Shown here in pieces: positions 42,619 through 53,018 of a DNA stretch of 64,000 bases. The notes below the pieces were generated by a model. The model was not told the DNA's origin. It ran no database searches and saw only the letters and a program-made list of their open reading frames with translations. The stretch comes from Pisolithus tinctorius (Eukaryota > Basidiomycota > Agaricomycetes > Boletales > Pisolithaceae): contig JANFAH010000044.1 in the NCBI GenBank assembly GCA_024663395.1, forward strand, positions 491,027 to 555,026, read 5' to 3'. How positions within the stretch are numbered: the stretch's first letter is position 1; every line of letters begins with the position of its first letter. A program made the position numbers and the translations under genes.

Positions 42619-42793
42619 GCGTTGTCAGCAAAGTTCCTCGAAGCCACTATCATCAACAGCCTCATCCATAATGACGATAAGCTGAGGCTGACATGATTCA
42701 AACTCAGAGCTGGCAACGATCCAGACAGCCAAACATACACAAACTATCAAAGACGGACTTCTGCAGAATTTCTGGTTTCTGAACTGGCTCTAA

Positions 42794-45018
42794 TGAGTGA
42801 TGAGGAAATTGGTTGTGTCATGTGGATTCAAGGTAAGAAAGAATGCAGGGGTGCCTAGTCACTGTGTCAAAGACCGGATTTCATTGCGACGACACAACTT
42901 ATATCCATCACTACCAGGCAATGACCAACATATCACATTCAGTTCCTGAAACAAATGCAATGCCCTCTTCTCACCCACAGAGTCCATGTGCACCTTAGGA
43001 TTCTGTTCCAATTTCTCAGCCAACAATATTATATTTGTCTCTGCCTCCTGGACATCATTCACAAGGCTGTGTCGCCATGCAGACAGTATGCAAAACACAG
43101 TGTTCTCACTCGTGGCCCGTTTCTGCAAAATGTTCCAACATATGAAGGGGAAAGTTGCGTCCCATGCAAAGGGGGAGTCAACCTGCTGCAGCAGATTTCT
43201 GCACTGACAATGAAATGAAATTTGTTGATCTGGACATCAAGCTGGATGGTTAAAGGCACCGATGCCCCATGGATCCAAGTGAGGAAAGACTGCAGTCATA
43301 AAGCCTGGCATGTTCTCATTCATCATCTCAGAACCTGTCTGACTCACTAGAAATTTTTTGTGACTCAGTGCATGAGCCAAAGCCATTGCCTTCATGGCTC
43401 ACCATGAATGCTCGGAGTGATCACCATCTGTATAAGCAACCATCTCAGTAACCAGGTCAACTGCCAGTGCAGACCAGACTATTTGGTCATCAGCTCCCGC
43501 AGACTCGCTCCCATTCCAAAGGTGTGTTATCTCTATCCCTTGCAACACACCTGTATCCTCATCACCACCCACCAGTGATGCCAAATTCTCTGCACTAAAG
43601 GTGATGCCCCTTTCGGAATATCATTCATTATTTGATATTAACCACTCAATCATACATTTCACCCTAGCCCTGCTAACAAGCACCAGGGGAAACTTTCGCA
43701 GGGCATCCACACTTGGACGAAACATGCCACCTGCAAACACGACACAGACAGCCCCATGCAGATCACCTGGTGGTGGCGGGAGGACTTTTGACAATGCCAT
43801 GGGGTCCTGAGGCAACAAAGCCACAACCCCTCTGTTGAAACACTGACTAGCTTCCTCCGGAACACACCCCCCTCAAATGCTTTTAGTTTGGTAATGATGA
43901 GTAATAACTGTAGCACAACAGGCTGCGACAAGCATTAACTCCAAAGAACTCGCAGACCCAATACTATCTTGAACCTCCTGCGGCAACTCCACATGCATGT
44001 AATATTGAAAGTTAGCCATTGCGTCCTTCGGTTGCAGGGGTGTCCTCACCATCAACAGCTTGTGACATGATAAGCACATCCATACATGCACAACGTCATG
44101 TAAACAATGCATCCCATGCGGACAAAGAATGGCCCCACTGTATTTTGCTAAATTGTATGTCTGAGGAAGACATGCCAGAGGTAACCAATCATTTCTCAAA
44201 ACAGAAAGCATCTCTGTAGTTGGAAACACATCTACAAGATCCCTGCAGGAAACCATCTGAGCACACACAGCACAGTCGTCCTCTGCAAGGTGCTGTGGCG
44301 AGATGTTTTTTTGCCAATCTCGGATAATGTTGAGCTTCTCACTCATCATGACTATTGGCAGATAACTAGATCGCACTCATCCATCCATTGTTGTGTGCTG
44401 CCATTGGGCCTGCGTCTCCCCCCACTGAATAGCCCTGACATCTGCGAGATTTCTCTCTAATGAAACCACAGGTGAAAGTGCCGGTGCAAGGCACTGTCCA
44501 TGCCTTGCAGTTTTTAGCTGTCAAAACACATACAATAGAGATGGACAACTTGTGCTACACTCATGACCATGAAGGGCATCCATGCAGACAAGATGTCGCA
44601 AATGTTGTTGCAAAAACAGGCCATGGTATTCTGCAATAGATTTAATAGCCTTCAATGTCAAGTAGGGGAACTGTTCCATGAACTCCTGGACAGAGGTTGC
44701 ATGACAGACCAGCAGCAGTCCTCTAGGGTACATGGACCCTATGCTAAGATCATTGTGCTCTGTAATGCACTCCAACACATACTCACATCGCAAAAACTCG
44801 TAGCTCATAGCAACATCATCACTGACTCCAGCGATGTCTATACACAAGTGATGCACGTCACTGTCCATGACACGTAGCACAGTATGCCTGTAAGCAGTTT
44901 GCACAACGTTCTGAAATGTGACATACAAACCCCAACATTCCCAAAAACCCCCAACCCTCTCTTGCACATGACCAGAGTTAACAGTCTGGTATGATCGTAG
45001 ATGACAAAGAGTTTGCAA
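42794..45018 (-). pseudogene. Helitron N-terminal region (helitron_like_N / DUF6570-type)
   Basis: Minus-strand blocks in order: SVQEFMEQFPYLTLKAIKSI (44690-44650), a Cys-rich region CAVCAQMVSCRDLVDVFP (about 44280), LPLACLPQTYNLAKYSGAIL with CLSCHKLL (about 44150), LPPPPGDLHGAVCVVFAGG (about 43770), then GEKRALHLFQELNVICWSLP and RRNEIRSLTQ (to 42859). A TGA follows and then LGTPAFFLTLNPHDTTN, which leads into the HUH region beyond the Harbinger. These match the upstream half of fungal Helitron Rep proteins. Frames are broken by several stops. Confidence 0.8.
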
Positions 45019-45272
45019 ACCTGGGCCTAACAGTGTCCAGGAATAATATTCAGGAGTTTGTCAAGAGTATCAATGCATGCATTCGGTATTAGGACTTGCA
45101 GAGAAAGTCCAGCGATGTTGACTAAGCGGAGTCACATGACCACTCTGTGTGTCATGGCCGCATGCACTCAAGTACTACATACTGATGACTCTAGTGTTGC
45201 AGGCTGTCTGCTCAAGATCATGACAATCAGATACAAAGAATGTGGTGAACAAGGTACCATATGGAAGCTACC

Positions 45273-46700
45273 ATGACTATGAGCAGCAGTGACAGTGACA
45301 AGAGTGACAACAACAACACAAGCGATGGCAACAAGGACAAGGGCAACAATGGCAGTGGATGGTGCAATAGCAATGACAATGACTTCACTTAGCGCAGATC
45401 AACAGCCATACAAGATAGGGAGAGGCATTCTATGGAGACAAGGCATGAGGAGCGCAGGTTCTGGGCTCGATGGAGCAAAGGTTTGTTATGATTCCAGTAT
45501 GTTTTACTTACAGCGTTTCTACACTAGGGAAAATGGGTATAGATGACAAAGAACGAAGGGCATCCAGATGATTGCGATACAAGGAATGATGATGACAGCA
45601 ACAATGATTACACTGAGTGTGGACCGACATCCAGGCAAGATTGGATGTGCCATACTATGGAGACAAGGCATGAGGAGTGTAGGCACTGAGCTCAACAGCT
45701 CATGGGTTTGTTTTGATTTTGAGACATTTTACTTATGACTATCCTACTCTAGGGCAAACAGACATACACGACAAAGCATGACAGAGGTCCTCACAATCAC
45801 AATTTGAGGGTCAATGATGGACTATGAATGAGTGACAGCAACAGCAAGAAGAGAAAACAATGATGACTAGACTTAGTGCAGATTGATGGCCAAGTGAGAT
45901 CGGATGTGCCACTTGATGGAATTGGGGCATGAGGAATGCAGATGGAGAGCCCAATGGCTCACAGGTTTGTTTAGATTTCAAAATGTTTTACTTACATCTA
46001 TGCTATTCTAGGGCTGAAAGGTACCTACGATGAAGTGTGACCACAGTGCGAGAACCTATGAAGGATTATGAACATAAGGCACTTGGACATACCATGAAAC
46101 AAGTGCAATGACTATGGTTCAATCTACAACAATGACCATTGAGGATACAAGAGCAAATGCAACAAGAGGGGGACATCAGGATCACACAGAACAAGCTCAA
46201 TGGCTCAAATTTTCATTTTTACTTCAGGAAGTTGTACTCACACTGGCTGTGGCCTAGGGAAGGTAGCTGTCTATGACGAACAGCAACTGCAGTATGAAGA
46301 ATGACAACAATGATGGTGTTTGACACAGATCAACAGCTGTGCGAGGCTGGAACAGCTGTTCAGTGGAGACGAAGTGTGAGGAGCGCAGGTACTGAGCCTG
46401 ACACTCAGTGGTTTGCTTTGGCTCCTGCATGTTCTACTTACATCCTTGTTGTTCTAGTGAATTCAGGCATCTACAATGAACCACAATCGCTATTCAAGAG
46501 TCCACAATGAACTGTGAACAAGGGTTGCAGGGAGGTACAGTGAATCAAGTGCAATGGCTATGGTTCGATCTACAACAGCAATTGTTGAGGATATGAGGTC
46601 TGGCAAGCGTGGATACTGAGCCTGATGGCTCTAGGGTTTGTTTAGGTTCAGATTGTTTTACTTACAGCTACCCTACTATAGGAAAAATGGGTGTATGCAA
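45273..46700 (+). pseudogene. Module-repeat gene 2 (partial paralogue)
   Basis: Similar in order to the first part of the 7.3-11.6 kb locus. Exon 1 (45273-45480) starts MTMSSSDSDKSDNNN and continues QRERHS-type basic sequence (ETRHEERRFWARW), with one TAG stop at 45390-45392. Introns at 45481-45527, 45706-45752, 45965-46011 and 46411-46457 are each 47 nt; one at 46636-46681 is 46 nt; a degraded one lies near 46208-46257. The copy ends where a Tc1 end fragment begins at 46728. The first exon is the cleanest coding evidence for this family: an acidic Ser/Asp/Asn-rich head followed by a basic helix. Confidence 0.65.
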
Positions 46701-46727
46701 CAGAGAGTGTGAGCAATGATGCTGATA

Positions 46728-46880
46728 CAGTGGCTCAAAAAAGTGTCCTGATGTTTGGTGATTTTGAAAGGGGTTGAGGTTTATGAGAGAGCCAATAGGA
46801 ATTAGTTCAAACTCCTGCAGGACAAAAGGTAGCACTAACCGCTGCCTTGACAACAAGGGCTTGCTTATGTAATTTGGTTG
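46728..46880. mobile_element. Tc1-type end fragment (153 bp)
   Basis: Starts CAGTGGCTCAAAAAAGTGTCC after a TA and matches the left end of the Tc1 element at 47935. Similarity stops at AATTTGGTTG (46880). Only one terminus remains. Confidence 0.85.
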
Positions 46881-46952
46881 TAATGATTTGACTTGTTTGT
46901 GGGACAGCCCTGCCTCCCCAACAGTACTGGAGTTCTTTTGCTGAAGGTGGTG

Positions 46953-47210
46953 TCAACTCATTCCCTTGTGGAATTTTGCCTGTGCAGTACTCACCATTCT
47001 CCCTATGCCTTGAGAGTGTGAGCACTTGCATTTCACCTTCCTGCACTGTTTGCAAGATGCCTCTGGCTCCCCAATGCATGCAAGGTTCACCTGGGCACAT
47101 GTCTCGCAGGGTTCATTGTCCCCAGCTGCATGAGGTTCCCTTTGTGGATGGACCTGGTTCACCATCACCCTCGTCATCGTTGACATTGTCAGCCAGTTCA
47201 TCCTCCTCAC
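46953..47210 (-). CDS. Cys-rich hypothetical protein fragment
   Basis: An 85-codon frame with a zinc-cluster-like pattern: CETCAQVNLACIGE followed by CKQCRKVKCKCSHS. The spacing CX2C...C...CX2CX4CXC resembles, but does not equal, the Zn2Cys6 cluster and recalls Cys-rich regions common in uncharacterised Agaricomycete proteins. It lies just beyond the family-C LTR end at 47277 and may be part of a larger gene cut by that LTR. Confidence 0.45.
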   Translation of the reverse strand: MRRMNWLTMSTMTRVMVNQVHPQREPHAAGDNEPCETCAQVNLACIGEPEASCKQCRKVKCKCSHSQGIGRMVSTAQAKFHKGMS

Positions 47211-47276
47211 TGGTGGCCTGTGGAATTTTTGTTGAAGTCAGTGCATGTGCTTTGAGTTGTCAAGGACATAGAACAC

Positions 47277-49788
47277 TGTGAGTCAAAGTGTGGAAAGCTG
47301 GTATAAACCAAACAAATCCAACACAAAGAGCAAGTGGTGGTTTGCCTCTGCAGGACCCAGAGGGCAGAGAAACCTAAAGTGGGGGAATTTCAATGGCAGG
47401 TGCTCCTGGCACAAGTCATTGATGAGTTACACAGGAGAGGATGAACAAATGCTGATTGGATGGGGGATGCTGAACAAAGTAAAGGTGTTCAGCTGAAAGG
47501 ACTTCTAGGATGATGGACTTTGATAAAATGTGCTCCTGGTGCAAGTCATTGATGAGTTATGCAGGAGTGGATGGATGACTAAGTGAGACTGCTGACTAAG
47601 AGTGGAGAAAGCTTCAGATAAATGATGGAGGCAGATAGACCCCTTTGTAGAGCCTCAACTACCAATGATACAAATGAAGACAGGTAGACTCTTCTGAATG
47701 AGCCTCAACTGTCAATGACAAGATAAGCACTGAACTGACTGCTGAGTGACTTCTGATTCACTTGTGGATTGCTTCTTGGGGTAGCTAAGTACATGGGGGT
47801 TTATATACTGTGGGGGGAGCACAGCTTGTGACAAACAAGGCACAAATGCTTGGTAAGTAATGAGTAAGGACTGAGTAATCATGATGAGTAAGTGAGAAAT
47901 GAAAAGTTAAGCAAGCAAAGAGGATTGGTAAGTACAGTGGCTCAAAAAAGTGTCCCAATGTTTGGTGATTTTGGAAAGAGTTGGGATTTACGAGAGAGCC
48001 AATGGGAATTAGTTCAAACCCCTGCAGGACGAAAGGTAGTACTAACCATTGCCTTGACAACAAGGGCTTGCTTATGTAATTTGGTTGACATGGCACCAGG
48101 GTATAACCATTTTAAAATGACATGTCATTGGGACACTTTTTTGAGCATGATCTTGTCAGTCATTATTTAGTAAATAACATAAAGATTTGACAACTTCTGA
48201 GGGATTTTTTGCTTCAACCCTGACTGATTATGTAATGTACATAATCCTGAGCCATAAAAATGGCTTGGGTCCCACTCAGCTAACCCTACTTCACCATGAA
48301 ATACATTTTTGCCTTTGCTAGAGCAAATATCCACCTTCTTTCTGAATCTGGCCTTTCTGCTCATCAAATCTCCTCCACAACTGGTCAGGGGAGCTCTACT
48401 GTGGCCAGGGTCATCAAAGAGTTCCAGCTAGATTAAGGAAAACCTCAAACTAGGACATCCTTACTGGCCTTCTTCTCCTGGCAGAGGAGAATATTCACCA
48501 GTATGACCTCTGGAAGAGCTGAAAATGCTGTCCAGGCTGCCCATATAATGTGTGTGGCTGTTCCCTCTCCTGTCACTTCCCAAACTGTTTGCAGGGTGCT
48601 CAATTCTGCATCCCTGAAGGTGATTGTCAAGCAGGAGATGCCACTCTTGTCTTGCAAGCATACACAACAGTGACTTGCCTTTGCTCTTAAGCACCAAAAC
48701 TGGACTGTGGATGACTGCACTAGGGTCATCTGGTCAGTTGAGCCCAAGATCAATAGTATTGGTCCAGATGGAAGGAAATTTGTGTGGAAAATGGTAGGGA
48801 AGTGTCTGCAGGATAATTCTCCTGCTTGACTACAGCCTTCAAGGATGCAGAATTGAGCACACTGCAAACAATTTGGGGAAGTGACAGGAGAGGGAACAGC
48901 CACACACATTATATGGGCAGCCTGGACAGCATTTCAGCTCTTCCAGAGGCCATACTGGTGAATATTCTCCTCTGCCAGGAGAAGAAGGCCAGTAAGGATG
49001 TCCTAGTTTGAGGTTTTCCTTAATCTAGCTGGAACTCTTTGATGACCCTGGCCACAGTAGAGCTCCCCTGACCAGTTGTGGAGGAGATTTGATGAGCAGA
49101 AAGGCCAGATTCAGAAAGAAGGTGGATATTTGCTCTAGCAAAGGCAAAAATGCATTTCATGGTGAAGTAGGGTTAGCTGAGTGGGACCCAAGCCATTTTT
49201 ATGGCTCAGGATTATGTACATTACATAATCAGTCAGGGTTGAAGCAAAAATCCCTCAGAAGTTGTCAAATCTTTATGTTATTTACTAAATAATGACTGAC
49301 AAGATCATGCTCAAAAAGTGTCCCAATGACATGTCATTTTAAAATGGTTATACCCTGGTGCCATGTCAACCAAATTACATAAGCAAGCCCTTGTTGTCAA
49401 GGCAACGGTTAGTACTACCTTTCGTCTTGCAGGAGTTTGAACTAATTCCTATTGGCGCTCTCATAAATCTCAACTCTTTCCAAAATCACCAAACCTTGGG
49501 ACACTTTTTGAGCCACTGTATTGGCAATGAACAAGTCAAGGGTAGTCAAAATATCACAGAATGAGTCAAATGGAGTCAGAAACCAAGTAAGTGCACTGAT
49601 ATCACATTAGGGGGTGGTGATGCAAGTTAGATCTCAGTGGAGACATCTCTAGATCCAAAGATGGCATGACAGATGGATGGTGTTTCCAGATAGGGAAGTA
49701 TTAATTCCAGAATTGAAGGGCATGAGTCAGGCACCAAAGGGGGCCAGGGTGTTAGGGGTCTGTGGGGCAACAGGAGCATACACAATCA
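47277..49788 (-). mobile_element. LTR of family C, copy 3, split by Tc1
   Basis: After removing 47935-49520 (the Tc1 element plus one TA), about 926 bp remain that align end to end with the LTRs at 6366-7279 and 59165-60077, from TGTGAGTCAAAG to a diverged terminus near 49788. It is more diverged than the other two copies. Confidence 0.8.
47935..49518. mobile_element. Palindromic Tc1/mariner derivative (1584 bp)
   Basis: CAGTGGCTCAAAAAAGTGTC at the left and its inverse at the right are flanked by TA (47933-47934 and 49519-49520), the Tc1 target duplication. The two halves (47935-48638 and 48818-49518) are inverted copies of the same 5' part of a transposon, about 700 bp each. Each half encodes the paired helix-turn-helix start of a Tc1 transposase (RANIHLLSESGLSAHQISST in the left half). 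The 179-bp centre keeps part of the catalytic region (HQNWTVDDCTRVIWSVEPKI and DGRKFVWK), where the usual WSDE Asp is Val. It therefore has two 5' halves and no 3' half, and cannot encode an active transposase. An inner inverted copy of the terminal motif (CATTGGGACACTTTTTTGAG) occurs at 48124-48144. Confidence 0.9.
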
Positions 49789-49789
49789 T

Positions 49790-50501
49790 GTCTCCCACCC
49801 TTTCATCCTCTCAGCAAAGTTAACAAAAACTTCATGAATGGGGCTCTGAAGGAGGAGGAGGAGAAGGGGGGATGTCTTCTGCTGGATCTTGCAGTAAGAA
49901 GGCAAGATGCATGTCATACTTGTCATGGATGCGATCAGGGAGGCTGGAGAACAGTAGACTATGCTGCAGCTGTCACAATGTGGGAAGAATGATGGACAAG
50001 ATTGGAATAAAGACAGTGCAGAGAGCAGGGAGGAACAATCCATATGCTTCATCAACTGGGAGACCAAAACAACCACATAAGACCTTTCTAACCAAGTGAC
50101 AGACCTGAGGTGACCAAAGAATGTCCTTCTGGAAGTCATACTGATGAGAAGAACATGCTGACCAAGCTGCATGGGATGAGATGGGGCTGACAATGACAGG
50201 ATGAACCAGGGGTGCTTCAGGATGGAAGCTGGTGGGAATGCCTGGCAGATATATGTAGCCACTGTCTCTGGCAAATGAGACAAGTGAGATGATCAACAAA
50301 GAGGCAGCCATGATTGATGGACTTAGTGAAATGAGCATCTGATGGATGGAGTGCTGTAGAAATGTGTAGGGTGTGAGGATCCTCTCCAAATTTGGAAGGA
50401 AGAATTGTGGGGCTGAGCACTTTAAGTGAGTGTGAGAACAGAGTCGATATCTTTGGAAATGGTGGAGATATGATGACAACCAGAATGCCATACACAGGCA
50501 C
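49790..50501 (-). pseudogene. Family C 220-residue ORF, copy 3 (frameshifted)
   Basis: Related to the ORFs at 5660-6322 and 60121-60783. The minus-strand reading changes frame several times: the N-terminal MAASLLIISLVSFARDSGYI block and the central QYDFQKDILWSPQV stretch (frame 50491-49973) alternate with DMTCILPSYCKIQ-type sequence in another frame. It is clearly decayed compared with the two intact copies and precedes LTR copy 3. Confidence 0.7.
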
Positions 50502-50642
50502 TAAAAACCTTTAACGCATGCTTAACTCACTTCCTCTTTTCTTTCTAGCACTGACGACTCATTCTTGTGTGAAGGATGACTGTTAATGTCTGGCAGTCTT
50601 TCTATGCATGAGGCCTTTAGTCTTCATCTGCATGCATGGGCA

Positions 50643-50864
50643 TTATGTGCAACTCATCAATGACTTAGGCAGAGTCAGCTGTAACCATGTCCACAACACC
50701 TTTGGTGTGTGACAATGCACCTTCTGCTTCCCTTTTCCCTTTCTCATGCTACCAGAGCCCTCCCCTGTCAAGCATGCAGCTCCTCTTGATGGGTGCCCTT
50801 CGGTGTCTTCTGGTCCATGTTCTTGGCCCTCACCTCTTGCTGCTTGGCCCTGGGTGTGCATGGA
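50643..50864 (-). pseudogene. Hypothetical gene, downstream half (split by chromovirus)
   Basis: The minus-strand frame SMHTQGQAARGEGQEHGP...GSMRKGKGKQKVHCHTP continues without a shift from WLEAERLAKAL at 57719 if the chromovirus and one CAGTG are removed. It is polar and low-complexity and ends at a TAA near 50643. Its last part (GTCACACACCAAAGGTGT on the minus strand) is similar to 5473-5490 upstream of family-C copy 1, so it may belong to the family-C internal region rather than a host gene. Confidence 0.55.
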
Positions 50865-50869
50865 CAGTG

Positions 50870-51322
50870 TGTTACGTTTCACCCCTAACTTTTCCTCTTC
50901 TGTTGTACGTTTACTTTACTTTTGATCTGTTGGACTCAGTTTCCTTTTAGAGCCGTCTTCTCTCTGATCCAATGGCTCTTATTTTCCACCACTGGCATTA
51001 CTAGCTCGTTACATGCTTAGGACATGTGTCGTCATTGTTCAACCAATGGTGTAGTTACCTCTAGTACATGAGGATGCCTCATGGTCCTCCTCTTGTAGTA
51101 TTTAGGTCGCCAGCTCAAGTCCTGGAGACCCAGACTTGAGCTGCTCAATCATATGCAGCGTTCTCAGAACTTCGCCCTCAGTGTCCCTAACAAGGACCAC
51201 TCTTACTGGCGTCGCCCTAAAATCCTCTGTCGTTTACAGAGGTTACTACAGCCATCTGCTTAGTAGAAACCACAGTCTGCGTTTGAGCTCTCCCTACGTC
51301 TTGACTTCGGTCGAGCATAACA
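50870..51322 (+). mobile_element. 5' LTR of the chromovirus (453 bp)
   Basis: Starts TGTTACGTTTCACCCC and ends TCGAGCATAACA. It is aligned over its full length with the 3' LTR. Sequence after the LTR is AAAGCTCAAGTC; I could not identify a standard tRNA primer-binding site, which would fit self-priming as in Tf1-type elements, but this is inference. Confidence 0.93.
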
Positions 51323-52412
51323 AAAGCTCAAGTCTACAGCCTTGGCCAAAATGGTCACTGCTTAGTGCACCACCACAAACCCCCGAAACAACTGATGTTG
51401 GGCGCCGTTGCAAACCCACTTGCGAAGAATCGTCATCTGATGAAGAACAGGAGAGCACTGTCACAGACACCTCCTCCAACGAACCCGAACAACTGGATAG
51501 AGGCTTTACCTCTGGAATCCTCTCGAACCTCTTCACCCAGTCCCTCGCTTCACTTGGTACACTGATCCCACCTGTACCTGCCACACTTCCTACACCCCTG
51601 ATCCCACCACCAAATATGATGTCTGGTTCATCATCAAAGGGAACGACTGCCGCCTCTGGAGTCAAACCCACCGAACTGAAGATTGGTGCTCCAACTGATT
51701 TTGATGGAGACCAAAAGAATGCCATGAGCTGGCTATACTCCATACAGACCTATCTCTTGGTCAACAAAGAACTGTATGACACTGACACCAAGAAGGTGGT
51801 CTACGCCTTGTCATACATGAAGAAAGGCATCGCCCGTTCTTGGGCTGCCACCTACCAGAAAATAGCTCTGGAAAAAACCAATCCGAGCTTTGGAACCTTC
51901 ACTGATTTTGTAAAAAAATTTAAGGAATCGTTCACCCTCCGCTGACACCGCTGGAACCGCAATCGCCAAACTGCGGACCCTGAAACAAAAGGATTCGTGG
52001 AGCAGTATATCATGGATTTCCGAACCGCCGCCGCCGACTCTACCATCATGGAAGACGTCCGCCTTGATTTGAGTTCTTCTCACAAGGACTCAAACCTTTC
52101 ATCGCGAACAGGATTCACATGATGGAAACCACTCCCACCAAGATTACTGAGTGGTACACCCAAGCACAAAAGTTTGATGCCAAGTGGAGGAAGGTGAATG
52201 AATTCTCTGTGAAGAAGGAAAAGAAAACGTTCCACCCTAGGAACAATTTTGCTGAAGAAAAAGATCCAAACGCTATGGACGTGGATGGAGTGAGACTCTC
52301 CAAAGAAGAACGAGACCGTCACATCAAAGAAGGAAGATGTTTCGGTTGTGGAAACAAGGACATCTCTCCCGAGAATGTCCAGACAAGTGGAAAACTCCCC
52401 AGAAGAAAGTAA
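51136..52412 (+). pseudogene. Chromovirus gag
   Basis: A frame opening inside the LTR gives a Ser/Thr/Pro-rich N-terminus and a retrotransposon Gag core (APTDFDGDQKNAMSWLYSIQ, MKKGIARSWAATYQ). After FKESF the frame must change twice to follow SADTAGTAIAKLRTLKQKD and FVEQYIMDFRTAAADSTI, then HMMETTPTKITEWYTQAQKF. The zinc knuckle near 52340 reads RCFGCGNK and then shifts: one missing G in AAGGACATCTC would restore the usual GHLSRECPDKW continuation. Several indels make gag non-functional. The authentic start codon is unclear. Confidence 0.8.
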
Positions 52413-52537
52413 AGAAAATCCGCAAAATTGTGGAGGTAGAAGAAAGCGAAGATGAAGAAAAAGTCGCTGGTCCATCCATTGCTCTGGTGAACAGTTGCTA
52501 GAGCCCTTGGAAAGGATTTTTAAATGGGAACTCTGCG

Positions 52538-52987
52538 TTGACGCCAGATGTTCCCCAAACTAAGGACAGTTTAGTTTCTGTTGCGCCTTGTACTTGTAAC
52601 GTCTACACCGAACGTACTATGCAGATCCCCATCTCCCTTTATGCATCAGAAACTACCCTGAAAGTCGTCAACACTACCACTCTAGTTGACTCCAGAGCGG
52701 AAATCTCTTGTATTGATTGGGGTTTTGTGCGAAAACACCGAATCCCCACTCAATGCCTCACCAAACCCATCCTCGCTAAAAATGCTGATGGAACCCAGAA
52801 CTCAAAAGGAAGAATACTGTTTTCCGCCACTCTCTATTTTAAGGTGAAGGACTCGTCCACCAAGCCTTTTTCATGTCATCAACTGTGGAATGGAAAACAT
52901 CATTCTGGGTCTCCCCTGGCTTCAAGAAAACAACCCGGTTGTAGACTGGAGAATGGGCACATTGTCTATCGACAAGAAAACCGATAG
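52538..52987 (+). pseudogene. Chromovirus aspartic protease
   Basis: Retropepsin-like segment with TTLVDSRAEISCIDWGFV: the active-site Gly of DSG/DSGA is replaced by Arg (GGA to AGA). A frameshift after STKPF prevents the C-terminal GLPWLQENNP block from being read in frame. Inactive as it stands. Confidence 0.75.
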
Positions 52988-53018
52988 ATCAAAGAATTGA
53001 GACGCAACATCTTTTCCG

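Larger units (their letters stand above)
39514..42790. mobile_element. PIF/Harbinger DNA transposon (3277 bp)
   Basis: Terminal inverted repeats GAGCCAGTTC...(left) and ...GAACTGGCTC (right) extend about 36 bp with few mismatches (both contain GGACTTCTGCAGAATTTC on one strand). They are flanked by a 3-bp TAA duplication (39511-39513 and 42791-42793), the TWA type typical of this superfamily. Inside are two genes in convergent orientation: a Myb/SANT-like protein (plus) and a DDE transposase (minus). The element sits in the Helitron Rep gene. Confidence 0.93.
35264..45018 (-). mobile_element. Helitron (Rep-helicase type), interrupted
   Basis: In minus-strand order: Helitron N-terminal region (45018-42794), HUH-endonuclease Rep region (39510-38610), PIF1-like helicase (38582-35264). 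The Harbinger element 39514-42790 splits the N-terminal and Rep parts, and solo LTR A (35798-36257) splits the helicase. Removing the Harbinger and one TAA joins the two halves of Rep in frame (NFLITH then YGGMEV). Exact Helitron ends (5' TC, 3' CTRR with hairpin) were not identified; the 5' end should lie between 45018 and about 45250. Several stops make it non-autonomous. Confidence 0.85.
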
